A stretch of DNA of 64,000 nucleotides from Dioszegia crocea (lineage: Eukaryota > Basidiomycota > Tremellomycetes > Tremellales > Bulleribasidiaceae), in NCBI GenBank assembly GCA_001600615.1, contig BCKK01000009.1, forward strand, positions 781,213 through 845,212, in the 5' to 3' direction. Shown piece after piece: positions 1 through 11,599 of the stretch (position 1 is the first letter of the stretch; the number at the start of each line of letters is the position of its first letter). The notes below the pieces were generated by a model. The model was not told where the DNA came from. It saw only the letters and a program-made list of their open reading frames with translations, and searched no databases. The position numbers and the translations under genes are program-made.

Positions 1-1100
1 AGCGTCTGTGGGGGAAACAACCGGCTGAATGCGAACACTCACCATTCCTCGCATTGCCTGCTGCATCTTATTCGCCTTCCCTGTTGAATGTGCGCCAAGA
101 TGTAAAGAGTAGACGTTTAAGATTGTAGGGGTATCGTGCCTGTGGGCCCTGAGGTGCCTGGCTGGGGTGTGCTGTAATGACAATGTATAACCTGAGGTAT
201 CAGCTAAGATCCTTCCAACCCTGGAAGTCGCCGACTCCTATGGACAGGTATAGGTACTCATATAGCTCAAGGATACTTACTAGATATATTCTGTGCTTAA
301 AGAAGCGGTACGCCAAGCGACAACAGGTGACTTTGATTTAGGTCGAAAGCGAGGTAGAGCACAGAACAATGGTCCCCAAGCCAGCTGTCCAGAGTTAGCG
401 GGGAGAACATGAAGAAAGGAGTCTTCAGAACATTCTCCACTATCATCCTTCACTCCGTGCTATATCGTCTGGGACTCTGACTCATCACAGATATATACAA
501 ACAACTTACTGACTGAAATCCTCGTAATTCACTTCACTGAGCTCATCACACCCTTGTACAGCTTCTTGGCTTAAGCGTTGATGTGATGTAGGTATAGGTA
601 CAGGTCTGAGTGTATGCTGAAGTGTGTAGGGATGAGTTAGGATAAAGGAGTGTGGGGGTTTATTGGCGATATGGATAAGACCGACGCGCACGAGGTCCAG
701 GTTGGCCGGGTTTGTGTGGGCTTCAAAGGAGGTGATTGGCTTGGCCGGATTGGGAAACTTCGTGCTGATATCGCTTGTGTATGCCTTGGGTGAGCTATAG
801 AGTAGGTCTGTGATGTTGTCCTGCTGTATCTTGTTATGGATTGAGTGAGTGAATGGGAGCGGGATCGATAAACAGTCTGAGCGTCCAATAAATCCGGATT
901 CCCCACACTCAAGTGAAACCCCTTCGAATTACTACATTGGGAAAGATCGCGTAATAGGCACCCGGACATGCAGTCTCTGGTCTCAGAGTGTATACCCTAG
1001 AGCAAGCTAGGGACGAAGCATAAGGCGCAAGGATACATATACATATACTCGAAATACTAAATGTCTGACAACTAACTCCCCTTTACAGATCAACACATTA
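1..1100. other. No gene assigned; intron-like signals on the minus strand near the left edge
   Basis: No recognisable protein is found here. On the minus strand there are good-looking splice signals: donor-like GTAAGT strings near 506 and 280, and a GCTGAT branch point followed by CTCAG near 210. Short open stretches lie between them. I could not join these into a phase-consistent model, so a gene running off the left edge is possible but unproven. The stretch directly after 1100 is the 3' side of the RRM gene. Confidence 0.3.
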
Positions 1101-2528
1101 TCACCACCTAGCGCCATAACCTATCGACATTGACCCGGATCTGACTGATGAGGCCGGACCTGTCGGTGTCCATTCCCCCGCTCCAGCATTCAAACCCATA
1201 GATCCCATCCCCCNCCCCAGACGCTCGACAGACCCCGCCTGTCCCTTGACACCCATTTTGCTCTGCCGCCCATCATCCCGAGTCAGCCTCTCGAGCTGTT
1301 GCAAACTCATCGGCGTGATGCAGTTTTCCGAATGCCTATGACTCGTCTTTTGTTGGGGTTGCGATTGCCACGGTCGGAAAGTATGCGCATGGTCACTGGA
1401 GACCGATGATGTCTGGTGGGGCATATTGCGAGTAGACCCAAGACGGGGTGAAGTAGGGTACGCGGGCGAAGTATCGGTAGGTGCGGAAAGGGAAGTGAAT
1501 GATAGTGGAGGTGTAGAGGATGAAGCAGGAGAGTGGTCACCGGGTGGAGAATCGTAGGATGGGGAGTGGTAGTCGACGGGGTCGGAGACAAGTCGATCGT
1601 AGTGCCGACAAAGATCTCCATGGATCTGATATGGGTCGTGTCGGGATGCAGGGAGTGGTGCGCAGGCACAAGGGGATTTAGGGCGGGGTGGTTGACGTGG
1701 GGGTGGGAGTGAGGGCTCAGTTGATTGTGTGGATGACATACTGTCTTATCAGCCTGCAATAAGGGGATCAAAGACAAGGCAAGTAAAGCCCTAGTGGGGA
1801 ACTTACATATCTTTCAATCGAGCCAAATTCCCACTTGCCGCAAACTCCAGGTAGAGCCCCATCTTCACACGCTGATCCGCCGACAATTCTAGCATTTGAC
1901 TGAAGAAGGGTAGATCTTCTCTGATAGCAGCGGAGAGATCACCCTGAGTTTGAGACTGCTGCTGGTGTTGCTGTCGAGCCTTCTCGCCTGCTGAAAGATC
2001 AGCATATGACCATTGCTTCGATAGACGTTTGAGCCCGGCTTGCGAGATGTTTAGATAGGCGCAGAGACATACCTTGTAGTCTTCCCCAAGCTAGACGTAG
2101 CTGAGCACCATGTAGCCAAAACCCCTGTAATTGCTCAATTGCCCATTCGGCCGAAGGGCGATTATCGAACGAGATGAAACCGCATGATTTACCCGGTGGG
2201 ACATTTACCTTGAGCATCAGTAATCAGACTCTCAAGGTGATCAAGGCGTAGTGCAGAGCCAGTATGATACCCAAAGGGGACAAGAACTCACATAAGTCAC
2301 CTCCCCAAAAGGTTTAAAAACAGCTTCCAACTCATCCCTCCCAACACTCCCTGGCAAACCTCCAACAAAAACCGTCGTATTCTCCGGATGAGTCTGTTGG
2401 GGGTTTGGCAGTGGATAAAAGCCTCCAGAGAGAGATGGGGTGATTTGACCTGATGCTAGTGCTTTGGCTCGGGAAACGGCGGAGGCGGTTGGGGAAGTGG
2501 GGATTGGATTTGGGTTTGGGCCCGGCAT
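1101..2528 (-). CDS. Single-RRM RNA-binding protein, similar to the third RRM of NGR1/NAM8/TIA-1-type proteins
   Basis: Four exons give about 395 residues. Residues about 45-120 form one RRM: RNP2 is TTVFVGGL and the RNP1-like strand is CGFISF, split by the first intron (donor at 2291). The motif order, with PPGKSCGFISF and AEWAIEQLQG, matches RRM3 of the NGR1/NAM8 family, which binds RNA in splicing or mRNA decay. A Gln-rich stretch and a long Ser/Pro-rich tail follow. The start at 2528 is supported by an in-frame stop just upstream and a TATATATAG box at 2623-2631. The two N-terminal RRMs usual for that family are absent upstream. One ambiguous base (N at 1214) leaves one codon undetermined. 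Domain identity is firm; the ortholog assignment is inference. Confidence 0.75.
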
Positions 2529-2622
2529 GATGATTCGTTGTTAGCCGTGAAAGTCTGTGCTGATCTCTGTGCAAGGTGGGGTTGATGTGATGAGCGAGCA
2601 TGGTGGAAGTCGGACCCTTTGG

Positions 2623-2631
2623 CTATATATA
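2623..2631 (-). promoter_or_regulatory. TATA-box-like element of the RRM gene
   Basis: TATATATAG on the minus strand lies about 95 bp upstream of the ATG at 2528. It supports a real promoter here and argues against missing upstream RRM exons. A short upstream ATG lies between the box and the start. Confidence 0.35.
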
Positions 2632-3108
2632 CTCTGGGTGGAGATAGGAGTATACCTGACCGGTCAGTGGTCACGCAATCTGCTGTCGACGATAGATGGC
2701 GTGACTGCGCGGGTACTCATTTGGGCTCTAGCTTCGATAACGAGATGGCTTCTTGCGCTACACACATCATGCTGAAGCGAAGGGAGATCTTATGCATCGC
2801 GACGGCGCCGACAGACATGCAGAAGGCAGCATATAGCAGAGCATGCGAGACTGACCCAGGGAGATCTAGGGGAGAGGATGCCGGACCAGAAAATTCCTCA
2901 AAGCCAAAATCCATTCTTCAATGCATTGACACGCGTGCGCGATTTGCATAGAGGTGATCATCCCCCTTTTGTGACTCGTCTAAGTTCGGACAGCACACCC
3001 TCTTTGCGTCCCTCTACTCCCCACTGAAGCCCAACACTCCAGCCCTCGCCAGCCTCACACCTCAATTCCCCATCTTCAATCCCAATTTCCCATCTCCAAT
3101 CTCCCGCT

Positions 3109-4857
3109 CTACTGCAGTTTATCAAGGATGGCCTGGGTGTACTGCTTAGTGCTAGCTTTACCGCCCAAATCACCAGTGATAGCTTTACCCTCTGCAATCG
3201 TCTACCAAGTCAGCGCTTATCTGTTAATTCGCCATAGAGACTTACGCCCAAAGTAGCCTTCTCAATCCTGTCGGCGTAATCATAAAGGTTCATATGCCTC
3301 AACATCATCAAACTACTCAATAGGAGCGCGGTGGGGTTGGCAAGTCCCTTGCCGGCGATATCGGGGGCGGAACCGTGGACGGCTTCAAAGATTGAGGCGT
3401 CACGACCAATGTTGCCAGATGGTGTTAGACCGAGACCTCCAATGAGACCGGCGGAGAGATCGGACAAGATGTCACCGTATAGGTTTGGCATGACCATTAC
3501 TGTGTCGGCGAAGGGAGTGGGGTCGGTTGCGATCTGGCATGTTAGCGTAGGGCAGGGGTGAGGGGGAGGATTCGCAGCAGAAGAAAGGTGGGGAGAAGTT
3601 GGAGGAAGAGTGTGAAGAGATCAGCGGGAAGAAGGGGATGAGAATGAAAAGTAAGAGAAATTCCCAACTCACCCGGAGACAAACTCGGTCGAGCAGGTCC
3701 TCGTCGTACGCAATCTTGGGGTAGTCCTTAGCTACGGCCCTGCAGGCAGTGAGGAACATGCCGTCTGACATTCGCCTAGTTGGGCGTCAGCTTTGATTCC
3801 CTTGAAGCATCTGGAATCCACTCAGCGCACATGATGGGAGCCTTGTGTACGGCGGTAACCTTGTCACGTCCATTCTCTGACGCGTAGTGGAAAGCATATC
3901 GTGCCACACGCTCAGACGCCTCGTATGTGATGAGTTTGATAGACTGGACGACACCATCGACAATCTGATATATCAGCTTCTGGTCCGTCCGGTCTATTGG
4001 GCAGAATACGGAGGTGGACACAACAACTCACCTCGTGCTCAATACCAGAGTACTCTCCCTCGGTGTTTTCACGAATCAAAACAGTGTTGACATTATCATA
4101 TGCCGTCTTGTAACCAGGGATAGAAACACATGGTCGGACATTGGCGAATAGGTTGAATGTTCGTCGGAGAGTCAAGTTGAGTGAAACGTGACCTTTTCCA
4201 ACTGCCTGTGTGAGCGAATCCTTCCCTCTGGGCGAAAAGCAAACAAAGACATACTGGGAGTAGCAAGGGGACCTTTTAGCGCCACAGTGTTCTTCTTGAC
4301 GCTAGCAATTGCCTTGTCGGGAATGACTGTTCGGCCATCCTTGAGGATAGGGGTAACGTCGACCTCTTCCCATGCAATAGGGGCCTGGAAAGATCAGCCA
4401 TCTATTCCTTTTACGCACTTCCTCTTATTCCGCCTTGCCCCATTCTTCCCTTTCGCTACCTCCCTCGCTTCTCCTCCCCCTCTGGCTTTTCAATTCCTCA
4501 TGAAGCCCTAAACTCACCTTGGCAGCCTTGAAGATCTGCTTCACGCTCTCCGCGATTTCCTCACCAATACCATCTCCAGGAATAAGAGTGACGAGGTAGT
4601 TTCCCTTAAAACATCAGCGACAATCCCTTCCCTCACTCCACTCTTCTGTCATTCCTCTCGCGGAGAAAACACTAACGTCGGCACCCTTCTTTCCAGTGAA
4701 AGTAGAAGTAACAGTTGAAGATTGGAAAGCAGAGGCGTATCTCCTGGCAGCAGGAACCTATCCTATCAGCTCAACCCAATGCCAAAAGCGTCAAAAAGCT
4801 GACCTGCGCCGAACGGAGGGCGGAAGCGACGGTACGTGTGGTAGGGAGGGTGAACAT
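3109..4857 (-). CDS. IDH2: Isocitrate dehydrogenase [NAD] subunit 2, mitochondrial
   Basis: A multi-exon gene encodes a protein of about 375 residues that oxidises isocitrate to 2-oxoglutarate in the TCA cycle as part of the IDH1/IDH2 octamer. Diagnostic segments in order are [15 protein letters not shown] (substrate loop), [36 protein letters not shown] with the metal-binding Asp, and [14 protein letters not shown]. The NLYGDILSD and GSAPDIAG forms fit the catalytic IDH2 subunit rather than regulatory IDH1. The N-terminus [18 protein letters not shown] is basic and hydroxylated, as expected for a mitochondrial presequence; a first intron follows directly. The C-terminus ends in AILDKLQ after a [18 protein letters not shown] segment, as in the family. 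Introns carry GCTGA branch points. The call is secure; exact internal exon edges are inferred. Confidence 0.93.
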
Positions 4858-5590
4858 TGCGGGTATGAGACAGAGGGAGGTTGGAGAGGTATAGACGTGT
4901 ATAGTAAAAGCAAAGTCGAGCCGCGGTTTCGTGCAGACAAGCCTCAGGGTCAAGATTACGGCGCAACGGCCGATAGAGCCGAAAGCTGTATTTGGTCCCG
5001 TCCACTAAGGCTAGAGTGGGGGAGTGGCAAACACAGAGTGGGGGTCACTATGCGGCGCATCTTCGGAGGATGGACAGGCATCACTGTCACGGTCACAATT
5101 GCAGGCTGGTGTATGCTCTACTTGCTATGCGGTTCTTTGGATCCTAGGGAGTGGTTACTCAAAGAGTCCGACCCTCGGTCTGTGCCACATATGGCGCAGC
5201 GGGCCTAAGCTTAGCACAAGCCCCCAAGGCTTTGCGACCCTACGCCCCCCTACTCGGTGGGGGCGTGTGCTACGCTTAAGCGGGCCAGTTTAAAGTCGAC
5301 CCTGGCAAAGTACTCATGCCTTTGGAATCGTTTCTTACACGTTTGAACATGGCACGTCCATCGGTCAAGCCCCTTAGATGTCCTTTGTAGGCCGTGTAAA
5401 AGGAGAATGCACGCACTTATTCACGCGCAAGCTTGCACAGCTCATGGGCAGCGGATTCGCCACTATGACCCATCATACATATTTCCCCTCTCAAGAGTTA
5501 GCACCAGCATCATACCCTCACAAGCTTTCCTACGCTCACATTCAATCAGTACCGTACCATCCTCCTACACATCTCTCCGTTACCACCAGT
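4858..5590. other. Intergenic region between divergent IDH2 and the small gene at 5591
   Basis: Upstream region of IDH2 and of the plus-strand gene starting at 5591. No gene was recognised. It contains a GC-rich hairpin (5242-5266) nested in a longer imperfect inverted repeat. Confidence 0.4.
5242..5266. repeat. GC-rich inverted repeat (hairpin)
   Basis: ACGCCCCC at 5242-5249 pairs with GGGGGCGT at 5259-5266 around a 9 nt loop. It is nested in a wider imperfect repeat, GCTTAGCACA near 5207 against TGTGCTACGCTTAAGC near 5265-5280. Function unknown; it could be a bidirectional terminator-like structure or a transposon relic. Confidence 0.4.
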
Positions 5591-6144
5591 ATGACTGGTC
5601 AAGGCAATCCCAATCCTCGCGGTGGGTTGTCTCCAAGCTAACTAATACCCGGCCTGATGCCGATAGGCTATAGCTGACCCTTATTTAGGTGACCAGAACG
5701 GTTCGAGCTGGAGCACTGGCCCAGGTTCCTCGACAGCCCGCATCGCCTCAAGGGACTGTACAGGTGCAGGTGGCCGGTCATTGTTCAACGAGGGCTCGCG
5801 CATTTGTTCCACTGACCGCACTGCTGCGAACGTTCAGCAGCCCTGGCGCGTCGCCAGGGACTCTACAGGTGGCGGGTCTGAAGAGTCTGCGACTCCCGCC
5901 GACGGCAATGCCGGTGAGTACCTGTCATTCTCATACTCAAAAGTGGACATACTCCCAAAAGCATTAGATCTATACTGATGCCGGTGAAGGGTCCGGAGCG
6001 TCGGCAGCATCCACAGGAAGGGTCGCCAAGGGTACAGTGTTCTTGCGACATACGACTCCGTAACAGTATCAAGGCTGACAATCAGAATCGCAAGGGAAGG
6101 ACGGGGAGTATGGCTCGGGGGGCAGCATGTATCGGAACTCCTAG
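5591..6144 (+). CDS. Hypothetical small hydrophilic low-complexity protein
   Basis: I do not recognise this gene. Joining ATG at 5591 (MTGQGNPNPR) across three introns keeps one open frame of about 110 residues, rich in Gly, Ser, Asn and Asp. Intron 1 ends TAGCTGACCCTTATTTAG, intron 2 begins GTGAGTACC after DGNAG, and intron 3 ends AAGGCTGACAATCAG. The predicted tail is DGEYGSGGSMYRNS before the stop at 6142-6144. No hydrophobic segment is present. An alternative third splice gives a longer tail ending at 6251. The composition recalls small stress-type hydrophilic proteins, but that is only a resemblance. Support rests on intron signals and phase, not homology. Confidence 0.4.
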
Positions 6145-7084
6145 GGAGCTATCTCGGTCGGGAGGCGGGTACCCAAGACCGAGAGATGACCCGGACATAT
6201 ACCCGGAGGAAGTTGACAGTTTCGCCAGGGGGATATTGCGTTGATACAGCATGAGCAGGGATGAGTTGAAGTGTGAACAGTCCGATTAGTATTTTACCAA
6301 TATGCAATGGTGTTTTGCAGCTGGGTCAGCTTCATTTGCGATTGAGAAACAGTCACCAGGATAAAGAACTTCAGATCCCTCGAGCTCTGGGCCCGGGATC
6401 ACACGCTGATCGTGTCTATACGCATTGAGTTATTTATGTCAGCAAGCCTTAGAGGTCCTTTCGACTGAGGCGTTGAGCTTGAGTCAGTAGGCGACACGAG
6501 ACGAAGCAACGGCCTCGGTCAGTTCTGCGAATGCCTCATATAGGGCCAGTATTTAGAATCAGTCCAACGTACGGGAAGATATCGTAAAATAGTCAGCGAT
6601 CACAGATAGGTCCGGATTGACGCGATCTGTAATCCACAGCTTAACAATTGACTTGCTATCATGGCCGTAACTCTCCACTTCCTAGACCGGCCGGCGTGGT
6701 AGATGAGACTTTTGTCGTCAGGAGAGCTCCGCGCGGCGCGTCCTATGTAGGCATCATGAAGTGTGATCATTGGTGAAGACAGAAGGTATGCGCAAGGTGT
6801 GCGGCAACATGGTCGACGTTGGGCTCCCGGCTCGCGATCAGCGCGTTAGATAGTCGCTGGCCACGTGGCGCGATAAGACAAACGCACGGGCCTCCTGTTT
6901 TGCCACACTCGTGACCGGCGGCGTTAGCCGACCCTCCCTAGTAAAATCTTCACCCAGCCAGATGGAGGTTTCAAAATTTCTCACTGGGCCAAAGCTGAAA
7001 ACCTGCACAAGCCATCTCTCATCCATCCATCTTTCCCCCTACACATCCATCCCATCCCCCCCATCCCCCACCTACACATACACC
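6145..7084. other. Intergenic region upstream of the NSR1-like gene
   Basis: No gene recognised. The last 60 bp before the ATG at 7085 are pyrimidine-rich (CCATC repeats), typical of a fungal 5' leader. Confidence 0.4.
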
Positions 7085-8823
7085 ATGGGCAAGTCCGACA
7101 AGAAGACAGCAGCCGCCGCTGCTACCCCCGCCGCCACAGCCAAGGCTGTTGTCGAGGAGAAGAAGTCCAAGGTGTCCAAGAAGGACAAGAAGGACAAGAA
7201 GGCTGCACCCGCACCCGTAAAGGCCAAGTCCCCAACCCCTCCCCCTGTCGCTGCCAAGGTATGTTTTCCCTTACCCCGATGTGGCTTCCGTCTGATCCCT
7301 TCCAGTCCGAGAAGAAGTCCAAGAAGTCTAAAGCGCCCGCGAAGATCCCCACCCCCGAACCCGAGTCCGAGTCATCATCGGAGGAAGACTCTGATGATGA
7401 GTCATCCGATGAGAGTAGCGAGGAGGAGACTAAGGCTGCTCCTGTTGCCGCCGCTGCTGTGGGTTACTTGGGGTACTTTGTGCAAATCAGCGCCTAAGCT
7501 GATCCCCTCAGGCCGAGTCATCAGATGACGACTCTGACGATTCGTCCGACGAGGAGGAGGTCGCTGCGCCCAAGACCAACGGTGCCGCCGCCGCTGCCGA
7601 GTCTAGCGATGATGACTCTGACAGCTCCGATGACGAGGCTGCCCCTGCTGCTGCCGCCGCTGCTCCCACTGCCGAGTCGGACGACAGCGATGACAGCTCT
7701 GACGATGAGGAGGAGGTTGAGGAGGAGAAGCCTTCCAGTGAGTCTGTCCCTACACTATCAGACTTGCGCTAACTCTCCAGCCAAGCGCAAGGCCGAGGCT
7801 GAGCCCGCACCCGCCGCCAAGAAGGCCAAGGTCGAAGAGTCCAACGGTGAGGCCCCCGCCTCATCCACCGTCTTTGTCGGCAAGCTGTCCTGGAACGTCG
7901 ATAACGACTGGCTCAAATCCGAATTCGAGCACATTGGCGAAATCGTCTCGTGCCGTGTTCAATGGGACCACGACCAGAACCGATCCAAGGGTTTCGGGTT
8001 TGTCGAGTTTGCCGAGCCCGCCCTCGCGCAAAAGGCAGTAACCGAGATGGCCAACAAGGAGATTGACGGAAGGGAAATCAACATTGATATCGCCGCCGGT
8101 CGAACTGAGAGGCCTAAGGGTGCCAACGATGCCCGTAGGGCCGCTTTCGGAGACAAGAAGTCTGACCCCGCCGACACACTCTTTGTCGGTAACCTCCCCT
8201 TCTCGGCTAGCGAAGATCAGCTGTACGAGCTCTTTGCAGAGTACGGTGATGTTCAGTCGGTCCGTTTGCCTACCGACCGTGAATCTGGTGCACCCAAGGG
8301 TTTCGGTTACGTTACCATGGGCGATGTCAGCCAGGCCACCAAGGCTTTAGACGCCATGACTGCCGCTGCCGCTGAGCTCGACGGTAGGGCCATCAGGCTG
8401 GATTACTCTGGTATGTCTTTTCGCTATACATTGAGGCTCGAGCTAACGGTTCAGGACCCAAGCCTCCCAGAGAGGAAGGTGGCTTCGGCGGACGAGGTGG
8501 CGGTCGGGGTGGATTCAGCGACCGTGGTGGTGGTCGTGGCGGTCGAGGTGGCTTCGGCGGTGACCGTGGAGGCCGTGGTGGAGGACGAGGTGGTGGCCGT
8601 GGTGGATTCAGCGACCGAGGTGGTGGTGGCCGAGGCCGTGGTGGTGACCGAGGTGGACGTGGCCGGTGAGTCTTTTCTCTCAACCCAGCGATATCCCCAT
8701 CTTATCCTGCTTCGCCTTATTATCCTATTGAGCCTACACTGACTTTTCAGTGGCGCACCCCGTGGTGGTGCCCGTACAGGAGGTATCGTCGAGGCGACAG
8801 GAAGCAAGATGACCTTTGATTAA
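7085..8823 (+). CDS. NSR1: Nucleolin-like nucleolar RNA-binding protein (NSR1/GAR2 type)
   Basis: A six-exon gene encodes about 450 residues with the full nucleolin layout. The Lys/Ala-rich N-terminus is followed by three acidic Ser/Asp/Glu blocks (SSDDDSDDSSDEEE type, CK2-like sites), a basic KRKAEAEPAPAAKKAK nuclear signal, two RRMs (RNP motifs VFVGKL/KGFGFVEF and LFVGNL/KGFGYVTM) and a C-terminal RGG/FGGRGG tail ending GIVEATGSKMTFD. Proteins of this family act in the nucleolus in pre-rRNA processing and small-subunit assembly. The intron after GVAAK starts GTATGT, and the last intron sits inside the RGG tail. The RGG segment is read open on both strands because of its repetitive GGT codons; only the plus frame is real. 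Confidence 0.9.
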
Positions 8824-9407
8824 AGTGGTTGTAGCCTTATCTAAATCCTTCATTTCCTACCCCTTCTTTTCCCGAAACCCCCAAAAGCCCCGTCGTTGGC
8901 ACCAACAAACATTTCATAGGATACCTTTCCTACTGTGATACCCCCTTATTCTCTTCTGCAGTTTAGATTACCCATGTCATTATAGGTCTGCAATTCGCTC
9001 TTGGATTCATGCATGTCAGTATTCTGGCTATCGTTTGGGCATCAGGCAGTACGTAGTACGCAGGCAACATGAAAATTTGCCACCCATCTCATCTGTTACT
9101 GCCACTATTGCCCCTTTGGGAAATTTACAAGGACCAGTGCGTCATTGTTGGATGACCCGACAAGCTGTGGCGCGGTGGTGGGGTAATAAGCCATACCTTA
9201 CATCTATAGCCAACCCATCTCATCTCTCCCACTACACCCACAAGTATCCGCACAGACACGCGGCCCCCTCTTCTCTTCAGTCATCCATACCGGGACTAGC
9301 GGATCCCTATCTCCTTTCCAAAGCCGCCAGACTCCACTCCGCTCGGCCCCACAACAAACCAACAACCCTACCTCTCTTGCCCCAATCCACCTCGTCGCCT
9401 CAACATA
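8824..9407. other. Intergenic region between NSR1-like and PTC1-like genes
   Basis: Contains the 3' end of the nucleolin-like gene and a C/A-rich leader for the phosphatase gene. No gene recognised. Confidence 0.4.
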
Positions 9408-11462
9408 ATGTCAAACGCATCGAGTCTAGGACGCGAAACCAGTCCCGGCGGAGGTAGCTTATCTGATAAACATCCCGATCATCCCCGTTTGACTGATCTG
9501 GGGATTGATAATGGTGAGTCGGTCCTTAAGCTTGTTCTATTTCCTGCCTACGGATTCCGGGCTTCGGTCTGTGGTCTATGGCCGCGTAGATGAAACAAGT
9601 CTACTGTCTATACTATATCCTTAATCATCACTTCTCCACCCACACATCAACCTCCAAATAAAATGATGGTATTCCAACATCCACCTTCTCAACCCCCTTC
9701 CACACCCAAACCTCCTGCTCATCCTTCCCCCTCTCTCAAACCCTCCACGTCCAGACGCCGCTTTTCGAGCTATTTCTTACATTCTACAGCATCCAACATT
9801 AACGATGGTAATAATGGTCGACCGTGAGTCTTTCCTTCCTTCCCAAACCTTATTGGCATCACCTGGACGACGAAGCGAGGAATGGTCGTGTTGTACACTT
9901 TCTTTCCTTCTCTTCCTCTTCGCATCACTCCGCTGACTACCCTCAAGCCACATCGCACCCGAAGGCGTCTCTACTACTCCTGGTCAGATGTCAGACGTCG
10001 AAACCCCTTCTCCAGCAATCGACACCAAGCGGCCTGCAGGTCTGAGCGAAGGTCCAAACGCTAGGAGTAAAGCTGTGACCACTGCGGAAGGTCCAGAGAC
10101 ATACGGCGTGAGTTTCCTGACCTTCTCCGCCTTCCCGAGAAAGGTACACAGCTGACATCTCCAGTTCCTAAACCGTCATCCCGCCCCCAACTCAGCCGCC
10201 AAACCAACCTCCGAAACTTCCGACACCTTCTCTTTCCGCGTCGGCGTAGCTGAAGATCGCAACAAGCGTTGTCGGCGCGCAATGGAAGATGCCCACAGCT
10301 TCGTTTATGATTTCGCAGCCATCAAGGGTCAAGGATACTTTGCAGTCTTTGATGGTCACGCAGGTAAACATGCCGCTGAATGGTGTGGTCAGAATTTCCA
10401 CGAGGTACGTTTTCTCTTTGAGATTGTAACTGACGACAGTACCTACTCGACGCAATCCTTTCCTCTCCTGATCAACCTATCCCCGACCTCCTTAATGAGA
10501 CATTCCAAGTTGTTGACACTCGAATCTCTCGATTATCCCAATCTGCTAAATCTTCCTCTGGATCTACCGCCGCCGTAGCCCTATTGCGATGCGAGCACAT
10601 TACCGATAATGAGCCTAAAGGATTTACGAACCCTTCTTTGTCGCCTCGGGGACTTATGGAGAGTAAAGGGGAAGAAGAGCTTGAGGCGCAATTGGAGAGC
10701 GGGGCCGAATCGCGGAGAGCGAGCATGGGTTCGGGTGCAGGGGGGATGCAGCGTAAACATTCCGGAAGGCGGCTGAGGAACTTTGTAAGGGGTTTGACAA
10801 GTTCTGAGAAGAGAGGATCGACGGATGAAGTTGAAGAGATTGAAGAGATGGGTAGTGAGGGTCGGGTAGAGGCTATAGAGGCTAAGCCAGAGGATGGGAA
10901 GGGTGGGATGAGGCGAGTGTTGTATACTGCCAATGTGGGAGATGCGAGGGCTGTGCTTTGTAGAGGTGGACGGAGTGTCAGGTTGACGTACGATCATAAA
11001 GGGAGTGATACCCAGGAAGCTAAGCGGATTACGGATGCGGGAGGGTTTGTGTTGAATAATAGGGTTAATGGTGAGTTGCTTCTCTGCCGATTTATCATTA
11101 TGATGCTAGGGAATTAGCTGACTTGTCTTAGGTGTATTGGCTGTTACTCGCTCGTTGGGAGATACATCTATGAAGGAGTTTGTCGTCGGTTCACCCTATA
11201 CGACCGAAACTGTCGTGGATGAGAATGACGAATTTCTGATCGTGGCGTGTGACGGGGTAAGTTGACTCGTTCCTGGTAAAGAATCGGGACACTGCAGCTC
11301 ACACACCAGCTCTGGGATGTGTGCAATGACCAAACTGCCGTTGACCTCATTCGGGATTGTAAAGACCCTCAAGAAGCCGCGAAACGATTGCTCGAACATG
11401 CGCTAGCGAGCTACTCGACCGATAACCTCAGTGTCATGGTTGTAAGGTTCTACCACAAGTAG
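9408..11462 (+). CDS. PTC1: PP2C-type protein phosphatase, PTC1-like
   Basis: A Mg/Mn-dependent Ser/Thr phosphatase. Motifs in order: [25 protein letters not shown] (metal-binding DG), [63 protein letters not shown]. The order and wording match yeast Ptc1, which down-regulates the HOG MAP-kinase pathway. A charged, low-complexity insertion of about 90 residues (about 10600-10910) splits the catalytic domain before YTANVGD. The N-terminal extension is unlike Ptc1 and uncertain: ATG 9408 opens [16 protein letters not shown] and ends at a GTGAGT at 9514, whereas an ATG at 9663 ([12 protein letters not shown]) reads directly into the later exons. From 9663 on, all exon phases agree. The stop is at 11460-11462. 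Confidence 0.87.
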
Positions 11463-11599
11463 ATGAGTAGAAGGAGTAGATGTTGGGAGGAGATAGAGTG
11501 TGAAGACGGCATGGGACCAAGGATACAGACTCAAGGTGGATAGTGGTACAGGTACAAGTTGTCATGCATAAGAAGATATGTTTCGGAGGTGTTTACTGA

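Noticed and set aside
1..505. Partial gene leaving the left edge on the minus strand
   Set aside because: Splice-like signals exist, but no combination of exons kept one frame with confidence.
5080..5101. CACTGTCACGGTCACAATTG, similar to the MITE subterminal repeats
   Set aside because: A single short match without inverted termini or a target duplication; probably chance.
8451..8807. Long Thr/Ala/Ser and Pro/Arg-rich frames antisense to the nucleolin-like RGG tail
   Set aside because: They are mirror readings of repetitive GGT codons; the plus frame has the RRMs and consistent splicing.
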